Shown here: positions 7,365 through 15,388 of the stretch, in pieces
Layout of the letters: each line of letters begins with the position of its first letter
How positions within the stretch are numbered: the stretch's first letter is position 1
DNA from: CAYOHG01 sp964465125
GTDB taxonomy: Bacteria > Planctomycetota > Phycisphaerae > UBA1845 > Fen-1342
NCBI GenBank assembly: GCA_964465125.1
Contig: CAYXIO010000064.1
Span: forward strand, 1 to 21,180
Direction of reading: 5' to 3'
DNA: 21,180 nucleotides
Notes under the pieces: model-generated
Told to the model about the DNA's origin: nothing
The model's database searches: none
The model's input: the letters and a program-made list of their open reading frames with translations, nothing else
Translations under genes and position numbers: made by a program

Positions 7365-8672
7365 TTGCCTGCTGCCCGTTGTGCCGAAACCCGTGCCCTC
7401 AGCCGGAAGCAACTCCTGCTTGTGCTGCTGCTCGCACTGTTGCCGCGCCTGACCTGGGTCGGCTACCGGTCGCTTTCCGCCGACGTGCGATTCGAATACC
7501 CCGACGAAGCGCTGCACTGGCAGCTTGCTGAGAACCTGGTGCAGCGCGGCGCGCTGGTCAGCGACGACGGCCGCTACGCCGCGCGAATGCCGGTCTATCC
7601 GCTCGCGCTGGCGCCGTTCGCCGCACTGAGTGGCCGCGGCGAGGATGGACCCGCCCTGGCGCGCCTGGCGCAGGCGGTGCTGGGGGCCTGCACGGTGGCG
7701 ATTGCGGCGGCCTGGGCCGGCGCCGCCGGCGGGCGCCGCGCCGGCTGGCTGGTTGGGCTGGCCAGCGCGTTCGACCCCTTCGCCGTCTTCTTCTCGTCGC
7801 TGCTGCTCACCGAGGTGCTGTTCACGTTCCTGGCCGTTGCCGCCGCCGCCATGGTTTGGCGTCAACACGCCGGCGCCGATCCGCCCGCCGCCGCGAGCAC
7901 GCTCCTGATCGCGCTGCTGCTTACCGCCGCCGTGATGACGCGCCCTTCGGCGGCGGGGTGGGTGTTGGCGCTCGCGGCAATCGCGATTCTCGCGCCCGGC
8001 CGGTCGGCGGATCGAGCGCGTCGCGCCGCCATGCTGGTCGTCGTCGCCGCCGTCGGGTTCCTGCCCTGGGGCTTGCGAAACTATGCGCTGCTGGGCGAGC
8101 CGGCCTGGCTCTCGACCAACGGCGGAGTCACGCTCTACGACGCCCAGGGGCCGCAGGCCGACGGCAGCAGCAATCAGGCGTTTCTCACGGACCTCCGCCA
8201 GCGCCCGGAGCTGGCGGAGCTGAACGAAGCGGAGTTTGACGCCGCTCTGCGAAGCCTCGCGATTCAACAGATGCGCCGCGATCCGCAGCGCGTGTTCTCG
8301 CTCGCCGCCGCCAAGTTCCGGCGCACCTGGAGCCTCACGCCGAACGTCGCGGAGTATCGCTCGGGGGCGGCGGCGATCGCCGGGGCTGCGTACACGGCGT
8401 TGGTTCTGGCGGCCGCGCTCGGCGGGCTTCTCGCGCTGCTGTTCTCGCCCGCCCGGAGGCACATGCGCGGCCTGCCGATGCTGCTGGGAGTGACGTGGCT
8501 CGCGGCGGCGTATTTCACCTTCGTGCACTGCTTCTACGTCGGCTCGGTGCGCTACCGCGTGCCGCTGATGCCGATGCTCTGTGTCGCCGCGACGCCGCTG
8601 CTGGCAGGTCGCCCGCGCGACGCGGAGCGCGACAGCGGTGCTGTGACGGGCGAGCGGCCGTCCGCGTCGTAG
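7365..8672 (+). CDS. GT-C-fold membrane glycosyltransferase, ArnT/PMT-like (GT39/GT83-like)
   Basis: The 435-residue polytopic membrane protein probably transfers a sugar from a polyprenyl-phosphate donor on the outer face of the membrane. After the first helix (about 16-34), the first external loop carries Asp47-Glu48 in EYPDEALHW, the usual place of the catalytic acid in GT-C enzymes. It also has the family-type signature RMPVYPL (74-80). Hydrophobic segments repeat to the C-terminus, where VGSVRYRVPLMPML resembles the conserved R-Y-R-x-P segment near the end of PMT_2-type proteins. The start is a TTG with GAGGA about 6 bases upstream. An overlapping ATG at 7358 is out of frame. Acceptor and donor cannot be deduced. 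It lies 23 bases after tilS. Confidence 0.75.
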   Translation: MPAARCAETRALSRKQLLLVLLLALLPRLTWVGYRSLSADVRFEYPDEALHWQLAENLVQRGALVSDDGRYAARMPVYPLALAPFAALSGRGEDGPALARLAQAVLGACTVAIAAAWAGAAGGRRAGWLVGLASAFDPFAVFFSSLLLTEVLFTFLAVAAAAMVWRQHAGADPPAAASTLLIALLLTAAVMTRPSAAGWVLALAAIAILAPGRSADRARRAAMLVVVAAVGFLPWGLRNYALLGEPAWLSTNGGVTLYDAQGPQADGSSNQAFLTDLRQRPELAELNEAEFDAALRSLAIQQMRRDPQRVFSLAAAKFRRTWSLTPNVAEYRSGAAAIAGAAYTALVLAAALGGLLALLFSPARRHMRGLPMLLGVTWLAAAYFTFVHCFYVGSVRYRVPLMPMLCVAATPLLAGRPRDAERDSGAVTGERPSAS

Positions 8673-8792
8673 CCGGTTGCAGGCACCGTCAACAGGCGTT
8701 CCGCAATCGCATTCTGCTTGCCGCACGCGCCCGACGGGCGTTACCCTTGGCGCTGTAGTTCGTTTCGGCGATTCCGTCCGAGGCTCGCGCGC

Positions 8793-10670
8793 ATGAACTC
8801 ACTGTGGTTGGTTGTCGGCTCTGCCGCCGCGTTCGCCGTCGCATACCGGCTTTACGGCGCGTTTCTGGCGGCGCGCGTCGCGGTGCTGGACGACTCGCGG
8901 CCGACCCCGGCCTACCGGCTGAAGGACGGAGTCGACTATCACCCGACCAACAAATGGGTGCTGTTCGGGCACCATTTCGCCGCGATCGCAGGTCCGGGCC
9001 CGCTGATCGGGCCGGTGCTGGCCGCGCAATGGGGCTTCCTGCCGGGCTTCATCTGGCTGGTGATCGGGGCGTGCCTGGCCGGTGCGGTACACGACTTCGT
9101 GGTGCTGTGGGCCTCGGTACGCAGCAACGGTCTTTCGCTGCCGAACATCGCCCGCCAGACGATCGGGCCGTTCTCCGGAATCACCACGTCGATCGCGACG
9201 CTGTTCATCATCGTCTGCACGCTCGCCAGCGTTGCGATCGTGGTGGTGAATGCCCTGGCGGAAAGCGCCTGGGGCATGTTCACCATCGTCGTGACGATTC
9301 CCGCGGCGCTGCTCACCGGCTTGTGGATGTACAAGATCCGGCCCGGGCGCGTCGTTGAGGCGTCGATCATCGGCGTGGTGATCGTGCTGGCCGGGGTCTA
9401 CTTCGGGCGCACGTTCGCGGAATCGTCGTGGGGCGGATCCCTGATCTTTCAGAAGAAGACGCTTTCGCTGCTGCTGCCCGCGTACGCGCTGATCGCCTCG
9501 GTGCTGCCCGTCTGGGTGCTGATGTGCCCGCGCGACTATCTGAGCTCGTACATGAAGATCGGCGTGATGGCGGTGCTGGGCGCGGGCATTCTCTTCGCCG
9601 CCCCGACGCTGAAGATGCCCGCCAGCACGCCGTTCCTCGCCGGCGGCGGACCGGTGATCTCAGGCGCGGTCTGGCCCTTCGTCTGCATCGTGATCATGTG
9701 CGGGGCGATCTCCGGTTTTCACGCGCTGATCGCCTCGGGAACCACGCCGAAGATGATCGAGCGCGAGTCGCACATCCGCCCGATCGGCTACGGCGCCATG
9801 GTGGTCGAGGGCTTCGTCGCGGTGACCGCACTGGTCGCGGCCTGTGCGCTGGAGCCGGGCGACTACTTCGCGATTAACGTCGCCCAGGACACGGCGGCGC
9901 AGAAGGCGAGCTACGCAGCGTTCGTCGACACCGCCCGCACGGAACACGACTGGAACCTCGCGCCGCGCGAGTTGAGCACGCTGGAGCGCGAGACCGAGGA
10001 GAACCTGACCGGGCGCGTCGGCGGCGCGGTGACGTTGGCGGTCGGCATGGCCGCGGTCTTCAGCAAGCTGCCCGGCATGCAGACGCTGGTGTCCTATTGG
10101 TACCACTTCGTCATCATGTTCGAGGCCCTGTTCATCCTCACCTTGCTGGAGACCGGCACGCGCGTGGCGCGATTTGTGTTTCAGGAGGCGATCGGGCAAT
10201 TCAGCGGCAAGCCCACGTTCACCGGGCATGCCAACTGGACGCTGAACATCCTCATGAGCGTCATCACCTGCGGCGCGTGGGGCTATCTGCTCTACACAGG
10301 CAATCTCAACACGCTCTGGCGGATGCTGGGCATCGCCAATCAGTTGCTCGCGTCGATCGCGCTGGCCGTCGGCACCACCTACCTGCTGCTGCACGCGCGC
10401 AAGCGCGTCTACGCACTCTGCACCGGAATCCCGTACGTGTTCGTCCTCGTCACGGTCGTGGTCGCCAGCGTCAAGAGCATCGCCGGCTGGTGGGCCGGGC
10501 TGGCCGGCGCCCCGGCCGATCAGGTCTTCCTGCTGAAGCTGACCTGCGTGCTGGCGGGGATCATGGTGTCGCTGACCGTGTTGATCGCGCTCGATGCGGC
10601 GTGGCGCTGGTGGCAGATCCTGCGCGCCCCCGCGCGCGCGGAAGCCCGCGCCGTGGGAGCCGCGGTGTAG
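8793..10670 (+). CDS. cstA: Carbon starvation protein CstA-type transporter
   Basis: The 625-residue inner-membrane protein belongs to the CstA/BtsT family, whose studied members import peptides or pyruvate with protons. The N-terminus is diagnostic: DYHPTNKWVLFGHHFAAIAG (48-67), then GPGPLIGPVLAAQWGFLPG and GAVHDFVVLWASVRSNG. Near the C-terminus the family segments WGYLLYTGN and LWRMLGIANQLLASIAL are present. It is somewhat shorter than the roughly 700-residue E. coli proteins. I chose the ATG at 8793, with GAGG 9 bases upstream, over the longer open frame because family homology begins there. A 120-base gap separates it from the glycosyltransferase, so it may have its own promoter. No BtsSR- or CsrA-type regulator was seen nearby. 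Substrate (pyruvate or peptides) is not decidable here. Confidence 0.95.
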   Translation: MNSLWLVVGSAAAFAVAYRLYGAFLAARVAVLDDSRPTPAYRLKDGVDYHPTNKWVLFGHHFAAIAGPGPLIGPVLAAQWGFLPGFIWLVIGACLAGAVHDFVVLWASVRSNGLSLPNIARQTIGPFSGITTSIATLFIIVCTLASVAIVVVNALAESAWGMFTIVVTIPAALLTGLWMYKIRPGRVVEASIIGVVIVLAGVYFGRTFAESSWGGSLIFQKKTLSLLLPAYALIASVLPVWVLMCPRDYLSSYMKIGVMAVLGAGILFAAPTLKMPASTPFLAGGGPVISGAVWPFVCIVIMCGAISGFHALIASGTTPKMIERESHIRPIGYGAMVVEGFVAVTALVAACALEPGDYFAINVAQDTAAQKASYAAFVDTARTEHDWNLAPRELSTLERETEENLTGRVGGAVTLAVGMAAVFSKLPGMQTLVSYWYHFVIMFEALFILTLLETGTRVARFVFQEAIGQFSGKPTFTGHANWTLNILMSVITCGAWGYLLYTGNLNTLWRMLGIANQLLASIALAVGTTYLLLHARKRVYALCTGIPYVFVLVTVVVASVKSIAGWWAGLAGAPADQVFLLKLTCVLAGIMVSLTVLIALDAAWRWWQILRAPARAEARAVGAAV

Positions 10671-10673
10671 GGT

Positions 10674-10708
10674 GCGAATAGCGAGTTGCGAATGGCGAGT
10701 AGCGAGTG
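10674..10708. repeat. Five-copy heptamer array, GCGA(A/G)TN
   Basis: Five contiguous 7-base units can be read: GCGAATA, GCGAGTT, GCGAATG, GCGAGTA, GCGAGTG. Position 5 alternates A/G and position 7 varies; the rest is invariant. The array starts 3 bases after the cstA stop codon. It resembles short tandemly repeated heptamers described in cyanobacteria and seen in other genomes. Confidence 0.8.
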
Positions 10709-10776
10709 AAGAGGGTCGACGCGGCACCTCCTATGGACTTCTGGGGCGTCTGGGCTACCGGAGCTAGCCTCCGAAG

Positions 10777-11274
10777 GTGGAATTCGTGTCGGAGTCACAA
10801 ACCCGTTCGAACCATGCCGCACGCCGTTGCGCGAACGGCGCGATGATCGTCCTGGGCGCGTGCGCGGCGATCGCATTTGGGGCATGGATGGTCACGGTGC
10901 TGTGTGGATGGGAATGCCGTTGGCGTGCCAGGAGCTGGGAAGCCACGCTTTGTCGTGGCAGTGCATATGTACTCCACAGGTACGAATGGCAGTTCGGAGA
11001 TCCGGTATCCCGCTGGGCGTTTTTTGGCCTGGGGATCGAGCGCGGGAGGAGCGGCGACCTGCGGCAGATCGGTCTGGATACGGCTCAGGTTCCTCTCTGG
11101 CTTGTATCCACGGCGCTCGCAGGCTTTCCGCTTGATTTGCTTTCCTATCGCCTCGTGCTTTCCCGCGCTCGGCATCGTTGGCGTGGTGCGCCATGTGCGA
11201 ACTGCGGATACGACCTGACCGGCAACGAAAGTGGGCGCTGTCCTGAGTGCGGGCGTGGGTATACGTCACCGTAA
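10777..11274 (+). CDS. Small membrane protein with planctomycete-type C-terminal zinc ribbon
   Basis: The product has about 165 residues and no known function. One hydrophobic segment lies at about 21-43 and a second at about 104-124. The C-terminal tail carries CANCGYDLTG...GRCPECG, with Cys140, Cys143, Cys155 and Cys158. I recall this C-x2-CGY-[DN]-LTGN-x-SG-x-CPECG signature as frequent in planctomycete proteins, often at the end of small membrane proteins. The start is uncertain: GTG at 10777, GTG at 10786 (with GAAGG upstream) and ATG at 10843 are all possible, and none has a strong ribosome site. A 5-bp inverted repeat (CGGAG/CTCCG, 10759-10773) lies just before the first GTG. Confidence 0.7.
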   Translation: MEFVSESQTRSNHAARRCANGAMIVLGACAAIAFGAWMVTVLCGWECRWRARSWEATLCRGSAYVLHRYEWQFGDPVSRWAFFGLGIERGRSGDLRQIGLDTAQVPLWLVSTALAGFPLDLLSYRLVLSRARHRWRGAPCANCGYDLTGNESGRCPECGRGYTSP

Positions 11275-11328
11275 CTGGATTGGCCCGCTCCCCAGAATCT
11301 GATCGAGGCGCTATGACAGTCTTCGGCC

Positions 11329-11345
11329 CGGCGGCGTAGCCGCCG
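11329..11345. terminator. GC-rich stem-loop in the convergent gap
   Basis: CGGCGGC (11329-11335) pairs perfectly with GCCGCCG (11339-11345) across a GTA loop. It lies 55 bases after the small zinc-ribbon gene, in the gap towards the convergent rpoD. There is no T-run, so it may act as a roadblock hairpin or may belong to the adjacent insertion-sequence remnant. Confidence 0.35.
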
Positions 11346-11368
11346 CCGGAGCAGGAGGCTCTGGATAG

Positions 11369-11473
11369 AAAGGGCAAGACACAGTCCGGAACAGACCATC
11401 GCCAAGCTGCGTGAGGCCGACGCGCTGCTGGGCGGAGGTGCGACCATCGGCCACGTGTGCCAGAAGTTGGGCG
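11369..11473 (+). pseudogene. Truncated IS3-family transposase OrfA (N-terminal fragment)
   Basis: Read in frame from 11369, this stretch gives ERARHSPEQTIAKLREADAL and then LGGGATIGHVCQKLG. That closely follows the N-terminal helix-turn-helix of IS3-group OrfA proteins (typically R-H-[ST]-P-E-Q-I-x-x-KLREAD-x-LLAxGxTIAEVCxxLG). Past 11473 the similarity stops (GFGVRPARV), where a YYRWR-type continuation is expected. No start codon with a ribosome site precedes it and no OrfB follows, so only a roughly 35-codon relic remains. It ends about 25 bases from the rpoD stop codon, in the convergent gap. Terminal inverted repeats could not be identified. Confidence 0.75.
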
Positions 11474-11497
11474 GTTTCGGCGTCCGCCCCGCGCGCG

Positions 11498-13192
11498 TTA
11501 CGTCTTCAGCATATCGAGAAAGCCTTCCAGCTTCCGCGCTCGCACCGGGTGCTGAAGCTTGCGGATCGCCTTGGCCTCGACCTGCCGCACGCGCTCGCGC
11601 GTCACCTTGAAGATCTTGCCGACCTCTTCGAGCGTGTAGGTATAGCCATCGCCGATGCCGTAGCGCAGCTTGATGATCTCGCGCTCGCGGTAGGTCAGCG
11701 TCTTGAGCACCGCCTCGATGCGGTCCTTGAGCATCTCGCTGGTCGCGGTGCTGACCGGGCTCTCGGCCTTCTCGTCCTCGATGAAGTCGCCGAAGTAGCT
11801 GTCCTCGCTCTCGCCGACCGGCCGGTCCAGCGAGATCGGGTGTCGGCTGATCTTCATCACGCGCCGCGCCTCGCTCACCGGCATTTTCGCGTCGTGGGCG
11901 ATCTCCTCGATGGTCGGCTCACGGCCCAGGTCCTGAAGCAGCCGCTTCTGAATATTGCGCAGCTTGCTCATCGTCTCGATCATGTGCACCGGAATGCGGA
12001 TCGTGCGGGCATGGTCGGCAATGGCGCGCGTAATCGCCTGGCGAATCCACCAGGTCGCGTAGGTGCTGAACTTGTATCCGCGGCGGTATTCATACTTGTC
12101 CACCGCGCGCATCAGTCCGGTGTTGCCCTCCTGGATGATGTCCAGGAAGCTCAGGCCGCGGTTGCGGTATTTCTTGGCGATGCTGACGACCAGCCGCAGG
12201 TTGCCGCCGGCCAGCCGGCGCTTGGCCTCCTCGTACTCGGCGAAGACCTTCTGCGCCTCGTTGACGCGGTAACGCAGGTCTTCGGGCTGCTCAAAGACCA
12301 GGTCGACCAGGCCGTGCAGCTCCTCGCGCATGGCCTCGCTCTCTTCGGCCGGCAGCAGCTTGCCCTTCTGCTTGAGCGTCGCCGCGAGCGTCTCCATCTT
12401 CGCCGTCATCGCGACCAGCTTGCGCAGCAGCGGGGTGATGCGGCTGGTGCGCAGCGGGAGCTCCTCGAGCAGCGTCACGGCGCGTCGTCGTCGGTTGAAG
12501 ATCCGCTCGTCGGCCGCTTTGCGCTCGTTGGTGGGCGTGCGGCTCTCGCGCACCAGCACCCAGTCGGCCTGGTTGAGATCGAGCAGCTTGCGCACGGTCT
12601 CGAGGTTGGCGGGCAGGCGCTTCATGATGGTCGCCTTGCCCATGCTCTCGTTGGTCGAGATTTTCATCGTGCGGTCGAACGGGCTGCGGCCGTCGGCCAC
12701 CGCCTGCATCATGTCGACCGCCTGGCGCATGACGTAGTCGTTCTCGAGCACACGCCGCCGGAACGCCATGCGCGTCAGCTCGATCTTCTTGGCGAGCGCG
12801 ATCTCCTCCTCGCGCGTCAGCAGCGGAATCTCGCCCATCTGCGTCAGGTACATGCGCACGGGGTCGTCGATCCGTCGGGCGCTGGCCTCGGCCAGGTCGG
12901 CGTCGGTCACCTCGTCCAGGCTCTCGCCGCCTTCGAGGCTCGCGGCGCGCTTGCGGCGGTCGCCCTCGCGCATCTTGTCGGCCTCGATCTCGTCGATCAT
13001 TTGCAGGCCGCTGGTGTCGATCCGGTTGAGCACGCTCTCGAGCTTCTCGGGCGAAATGGCCTCGTCCGGCAGGGCCTCGTTCAGCTCCTCCCAGGTGAGG
13101 TAGCCGCGCTTTTTGCCGAGCTCGATGAGCTCGTTGACGCACTGCTCGATGGGATCGATGTCCACCGCTGTCGGACCTGTCTGCGTCGCCAT
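11498..13192 (-). CDS. rpoD: Primary RNA polymerase sigma factor (sigma-70/RpoD)
   Basis: The 564-residue protein is the housekeeping sigma factor. Region 1.1 lies at about residues 12-78 (ELIELGKKRGYLTWEELNEA). Region 1.2 begins near 107 (RIDDPVRMYLTQMGEIPLLT). A non-conserved helical region of about 190 residues follows. Region 2 covers about 330-400 (NLRLVVSIAKKYRNRGLSFL, YKFSTYATWWIRQAITRAI). Region 3 is at about 405-480 (RPVGESEDSYFGDFI). Region 4 is at about 495-562, with the helix-turn-helix LEEVGKIFKVTRERVRQVEA. The ATG at 13192 is chosen over an in-frame ATG at 13225 because GGAG precedes it closely and it sits one base after the dnaG stop (TGA-C-ATG). Expression is therefore probably coupled to dnaG. 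Confidence 0.97.
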   Translation of the reverse strand: MATQTGPTAVDIDPIEQCVNELIELGKKRGYLTWEELNEALPDEAISPEKLESVLNRIDTSGLQMIDEIEADKMREGDRRKRAASLEGGESLDEVTDADLAEASARRIDDPVRMYLTQMGEIPLLTREEEIALAKKIELTRMAFRRRVLENDYVMRQAVDMMQAVADGRSPFDRTMKISTNESMGKATIMKRLPANLETVRKLLDLNQADWVLVRESRTPTNERKAADERIFNRRRRAVTLLEELPLRTSRITPLLRKLVAMTAKMETLAATLKQKGKLLPAEESEAMREELHGLVDLVFEQPEDLRYRVNEAQKVFAEYEEAKRRLAGGNLRLVVSIAKKYRNRGLSFLDIIQEGNTGLMRAVDKYEYRRGYKFSTYATWWIRQAITRAIADHARTIRIPVHMIETMSKLRNIQKRLLQDLGREPTIEEIAHDAKMPVSEARRVMKISRHPISLDRPVGESEDSYFGDFIEDEKAESPVSTATSEMLKDRIEAVLKTLTYREREIIKLRYGIGDGYTYTLEEVGKIFKVTRERVRQVEAKAIRKLQHPVRARKLEGFLDMLKT

Positions 13193-13193
13193 G

Positions 13194-15104
13194 TCACTCT
13201 CCCAACACGGGATCTTCACTTCCAACCGGCAGGCGCGCCGGCATGGGGCGCGCCGGATTCGTCGTTTCCGCGGGGTCCGCTCCGGGGGCGCGAACTTCCT
13301 GCTCCGCGGCGAGAAACGCGTTTTGCCGCCGGCCTACCGCCAGCAGCGAACGAAAAGCCTGCTCCTGCTCGTGCGGCGAGCCGTCAGGCTTGGCCAGCCG
13401 CTCGCGCAGCGCCTGCATTCGCATCCGTTCGAGCTCCAAAGCCAGCCGGGCTCCGGCCGCGGCGCACTGTTCGTCACTGACACCGCCGGCCGGGACACGC
13501 TGGGCGGCGGACCCGACCAATTCGAGGACGTCCGGGCGGTCGCAGCGCTCCATAACGGTGCCGAGCGTCGGCTCAACGCCCTGAGCCTCGAGCCGGCTCA
13601 TTTCGTCCAGCAGGCGCGCCCACGTCGTCGCGTGCGCACGCACCGTTTCGAGCTGCTCCGAAACCGCTGCCCGACGCTCCGGCATGCGCAATGCCACGCC
13701 GAAGAGTTCCTCGACTGCGGCGGCCATACCGCCGGGCAGTTCGCGCACACTGGCCCGATAACTTTCCGTTTCGCCCCACGCGTCGGTTTCGCGGGGTGAT
13801 TGCCTCCGCGGGGCCGACCGCGCGCGCTGCAACATCTCGTACACCGTGCCCGCCGGAACGCCGACCAGGTCACTGATGCTCGAGACGATCACCCCTTGCT
13901 GAATCGGGTCCAATCCGCCGGATTCGCTGATGCTTCCGATAAAAACTAATAGCGATTCCAGGGCCTCGCGCTGCCCGCGCGGACCCGACGAAGCAAGGGT
14001 CTGCCGTGTTCGCTGCCACTTGAATTCTAGCGCACCTATCGCCGATTGCAACAAAGACTTAAGTCCTTCCGGACCGGCACGCAGAATGCAGTCAGCGGGG
14101 TCTTCGCCCTCCGGCATCAGTGCCACCCGAACGTCCAAGCCAAACCGCAAAGCGACCTCCACGGCGCGGTCCGCGGCTCGAATCCCGGCGTCGTCCCCGT
14201 CAAAGCACATGATCAGGCGGTCTGCGGATGCCGAAAGCGCTCTCGCCTGGGTGTCCGTCAGCGCTGTTCCCAGCGGTGCAACCGTATTCGTGACGCCACC
14301 TTGCTGCAACAGCACGGCATCCACATAGCCTTCGACGACCACCACCTCTCGGGCCCGTTCAATCGCCGGACGAGCCAGGTGAAACCCGTACGTCGCGCGC
14401 GATTTGTGAAACAGCGGCGTCTCGGGAGAGTTCAGGTACTTCGGCTCCTCGTCGCCCAGCGCCCGCCCGCCGAACGCGATCACCCGACCGGTGGTGTCAT
14501 GGATCGGGAAGATCAGCCGGTTCCGCATGCGGTCGGAAACCCGCCCGTCATCCCTCAGCTTCAGCAGGCCGGCCGCCAGCACGAGTTGCTCATCCAATCC
14601 CGAGCGGCGAGCGGCATGGCGAAGCGCCTCCCATGAATCCAACGCGTACCCGAGCCCGAAGCGTTGGATGGTCTCCGCCGACATGCCCCGCACACGCGCG
14701 TACTCCAGCGCGTGCCGGCCGGCAGGCGCGGCGAGGTTGGACTGAAAATACTCGGCCGCCCAGTCGACAATCCGCCGCAGCGATTCGCGCTGGGCAGCGT
14801 TCGGGTCGTTTCCGTCGCGCCGGCGATACTCGATTCCGGCACGGCGTGCGAGAACTTCAAGCGCCTCGCGGAACTCGATGCGGTCGGCAAGCTGGAGGAA
14901 CTTGAACGCGTCACCTCCCGCCCCGCAGGCGAAGCACTTGAAAATCTGCTTTTTCGGGCTGACATGCAACGAAGGCTTGTGATCCGGATGAAATGGGCAT
15001 AGTCCGATATATTCACTGCCGGAACGTTTCAGCGCCAAACGCTCGCCGATCAGGTCGACGAGGTCGACGCTCTCCAAGATGCGATCCCGTAAGGTGTTAT
15101 CCAT
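13194..15104 (-). CDS. dnaG: DNA primase
   Basis: The 636-residue enzyme makes RNA primers for replication. The N-terminal CHC2 zinc finger is complete: Cys36 and His39 in LCPFHPD, Cys57 and Cys60 in KCFACGAGG. The Toprim catalytic core shows Glu258 in VVVEGYVDA and the acidic motif FDGDDAG (301-307), with LNSPETPLFHKS upstream as usual for DnaG. The C-terminal helicase-binding part is divergent. The frame is open to 15206, but the ATG at 15104 is preferred: it matches the normal distance to the zinc finger, and the longer version would run through a good promoter. A strong ribosome site is lacking. It is immediately followed by rpoD. The rpsU gene that often precedes dnaG in this operon is not found upstream. 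Confidence 0.96.
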   Translation of the reverse strand: MDNTLRDRILESVDLVDLIGERLALKRSGSEYIGLCPFHPDHKPSLHVSPKKQIFKCFACGAGGDAFKFLQLADRIEFREALEVLARRAGIEYRRRDGNDPNAAQRESLRRIVDWAAEYFQSNLAAPAGRHALEYARVRGMSAETIQRFGLGYALDSWEALRHAARRSGLDEQLVLAAGLLKLRDDGRVSDRMRNRLIFPIHDTTGRVIAFGGRALGDEEPKYLNSPETPLFHKSRATYGFHLARPAIERAREVVVVEGYVDAVLLQQGGVTNTVAPLGTALTDTQARALSASADRLIMCFDGDDAGIRAADRAVEVALRFGLDVRVALMPEGEDPADCILRAGPEGLKSLLQSAIGALEFKWQRTRQTLASSGPRGQREALESLLVFIGSISESGGLDPIQQGVIVSSISDLVGVPAGTVYEMLQRARSAPRRQSPRETDAWGETESYRASVRELPGGMAAAVEELFGVALRMPERRAAVSEQLETVRAHATTWARLLDEMSRLEAQGVEPTLGTVMERCDRPDVLELVGSAAQRVPAGGVSDEQCAAAGARLALELERMRMQALRERLAKPDGSPHEQEQAFRSLLAVGRRQNAFLAAEQEVRAPGADPAETTNPARPMPARLPVGSEDPVLGE

Positions 15105-15177
15105 TCCGTGGCCGAGGGGGACATATCCACCTGTCGTCGGCGCCACGACAGAGCGTGCGCCGAAATCGTTAAGCTTA

Positions 15178-15206
15178 ACTATAGGACCAGTTTGCATCAG
15201 GGGCAA
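15178..15206 (-). promoter_or_regulatory. Sigma-70 promoter of the dnaG-rpoD operon
   Basis: On the minus strand, TTGCCC (15206-15201) and TATAGT (15183-15178) are separated by exactly 17 bases. They match consensus at four and five of six positions. Transcription would start near 15171, giving a leader of about 67 bases. A perfect 10-bp palindrome, TTAAGCTTAA (15169-15178), covers the expected start point and could be an operator. The rest of the gap up to 15388 shows no gene. Confidence 0.6.
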
Positions 15207-15388
15207 ATCGAGTTGGAAATCTCACGACAAACGACTCGCAAAGTGCAACGCGCAGCGCACGGGGCGGGCGCCAGCCGGTCCCCGCAGACGGCACCGTCCG
15301 GCGGCACATCCGCGCTTGCACGCGGCGGCGCCGCCCGTCATCCGTGATCGCGCCCGTCGGACGCGCGCTTGCCGCGCCCGCGATGTAC

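Noticed and set aside
11411..13480. A 689-codon open frame on the plus strand, antisense to rpoD
   Set aside because: rpoD is unmistakable on the minus strand. The plus-strand product is a repetitive Leu/Ala/Val/His-rich shadow.
15105..15206. A 34-residue N-terminal extension of DnaG
   Set aside because: It runs through the predicted promoter and adds residues that DnaG proteins lack before the zinc finger.
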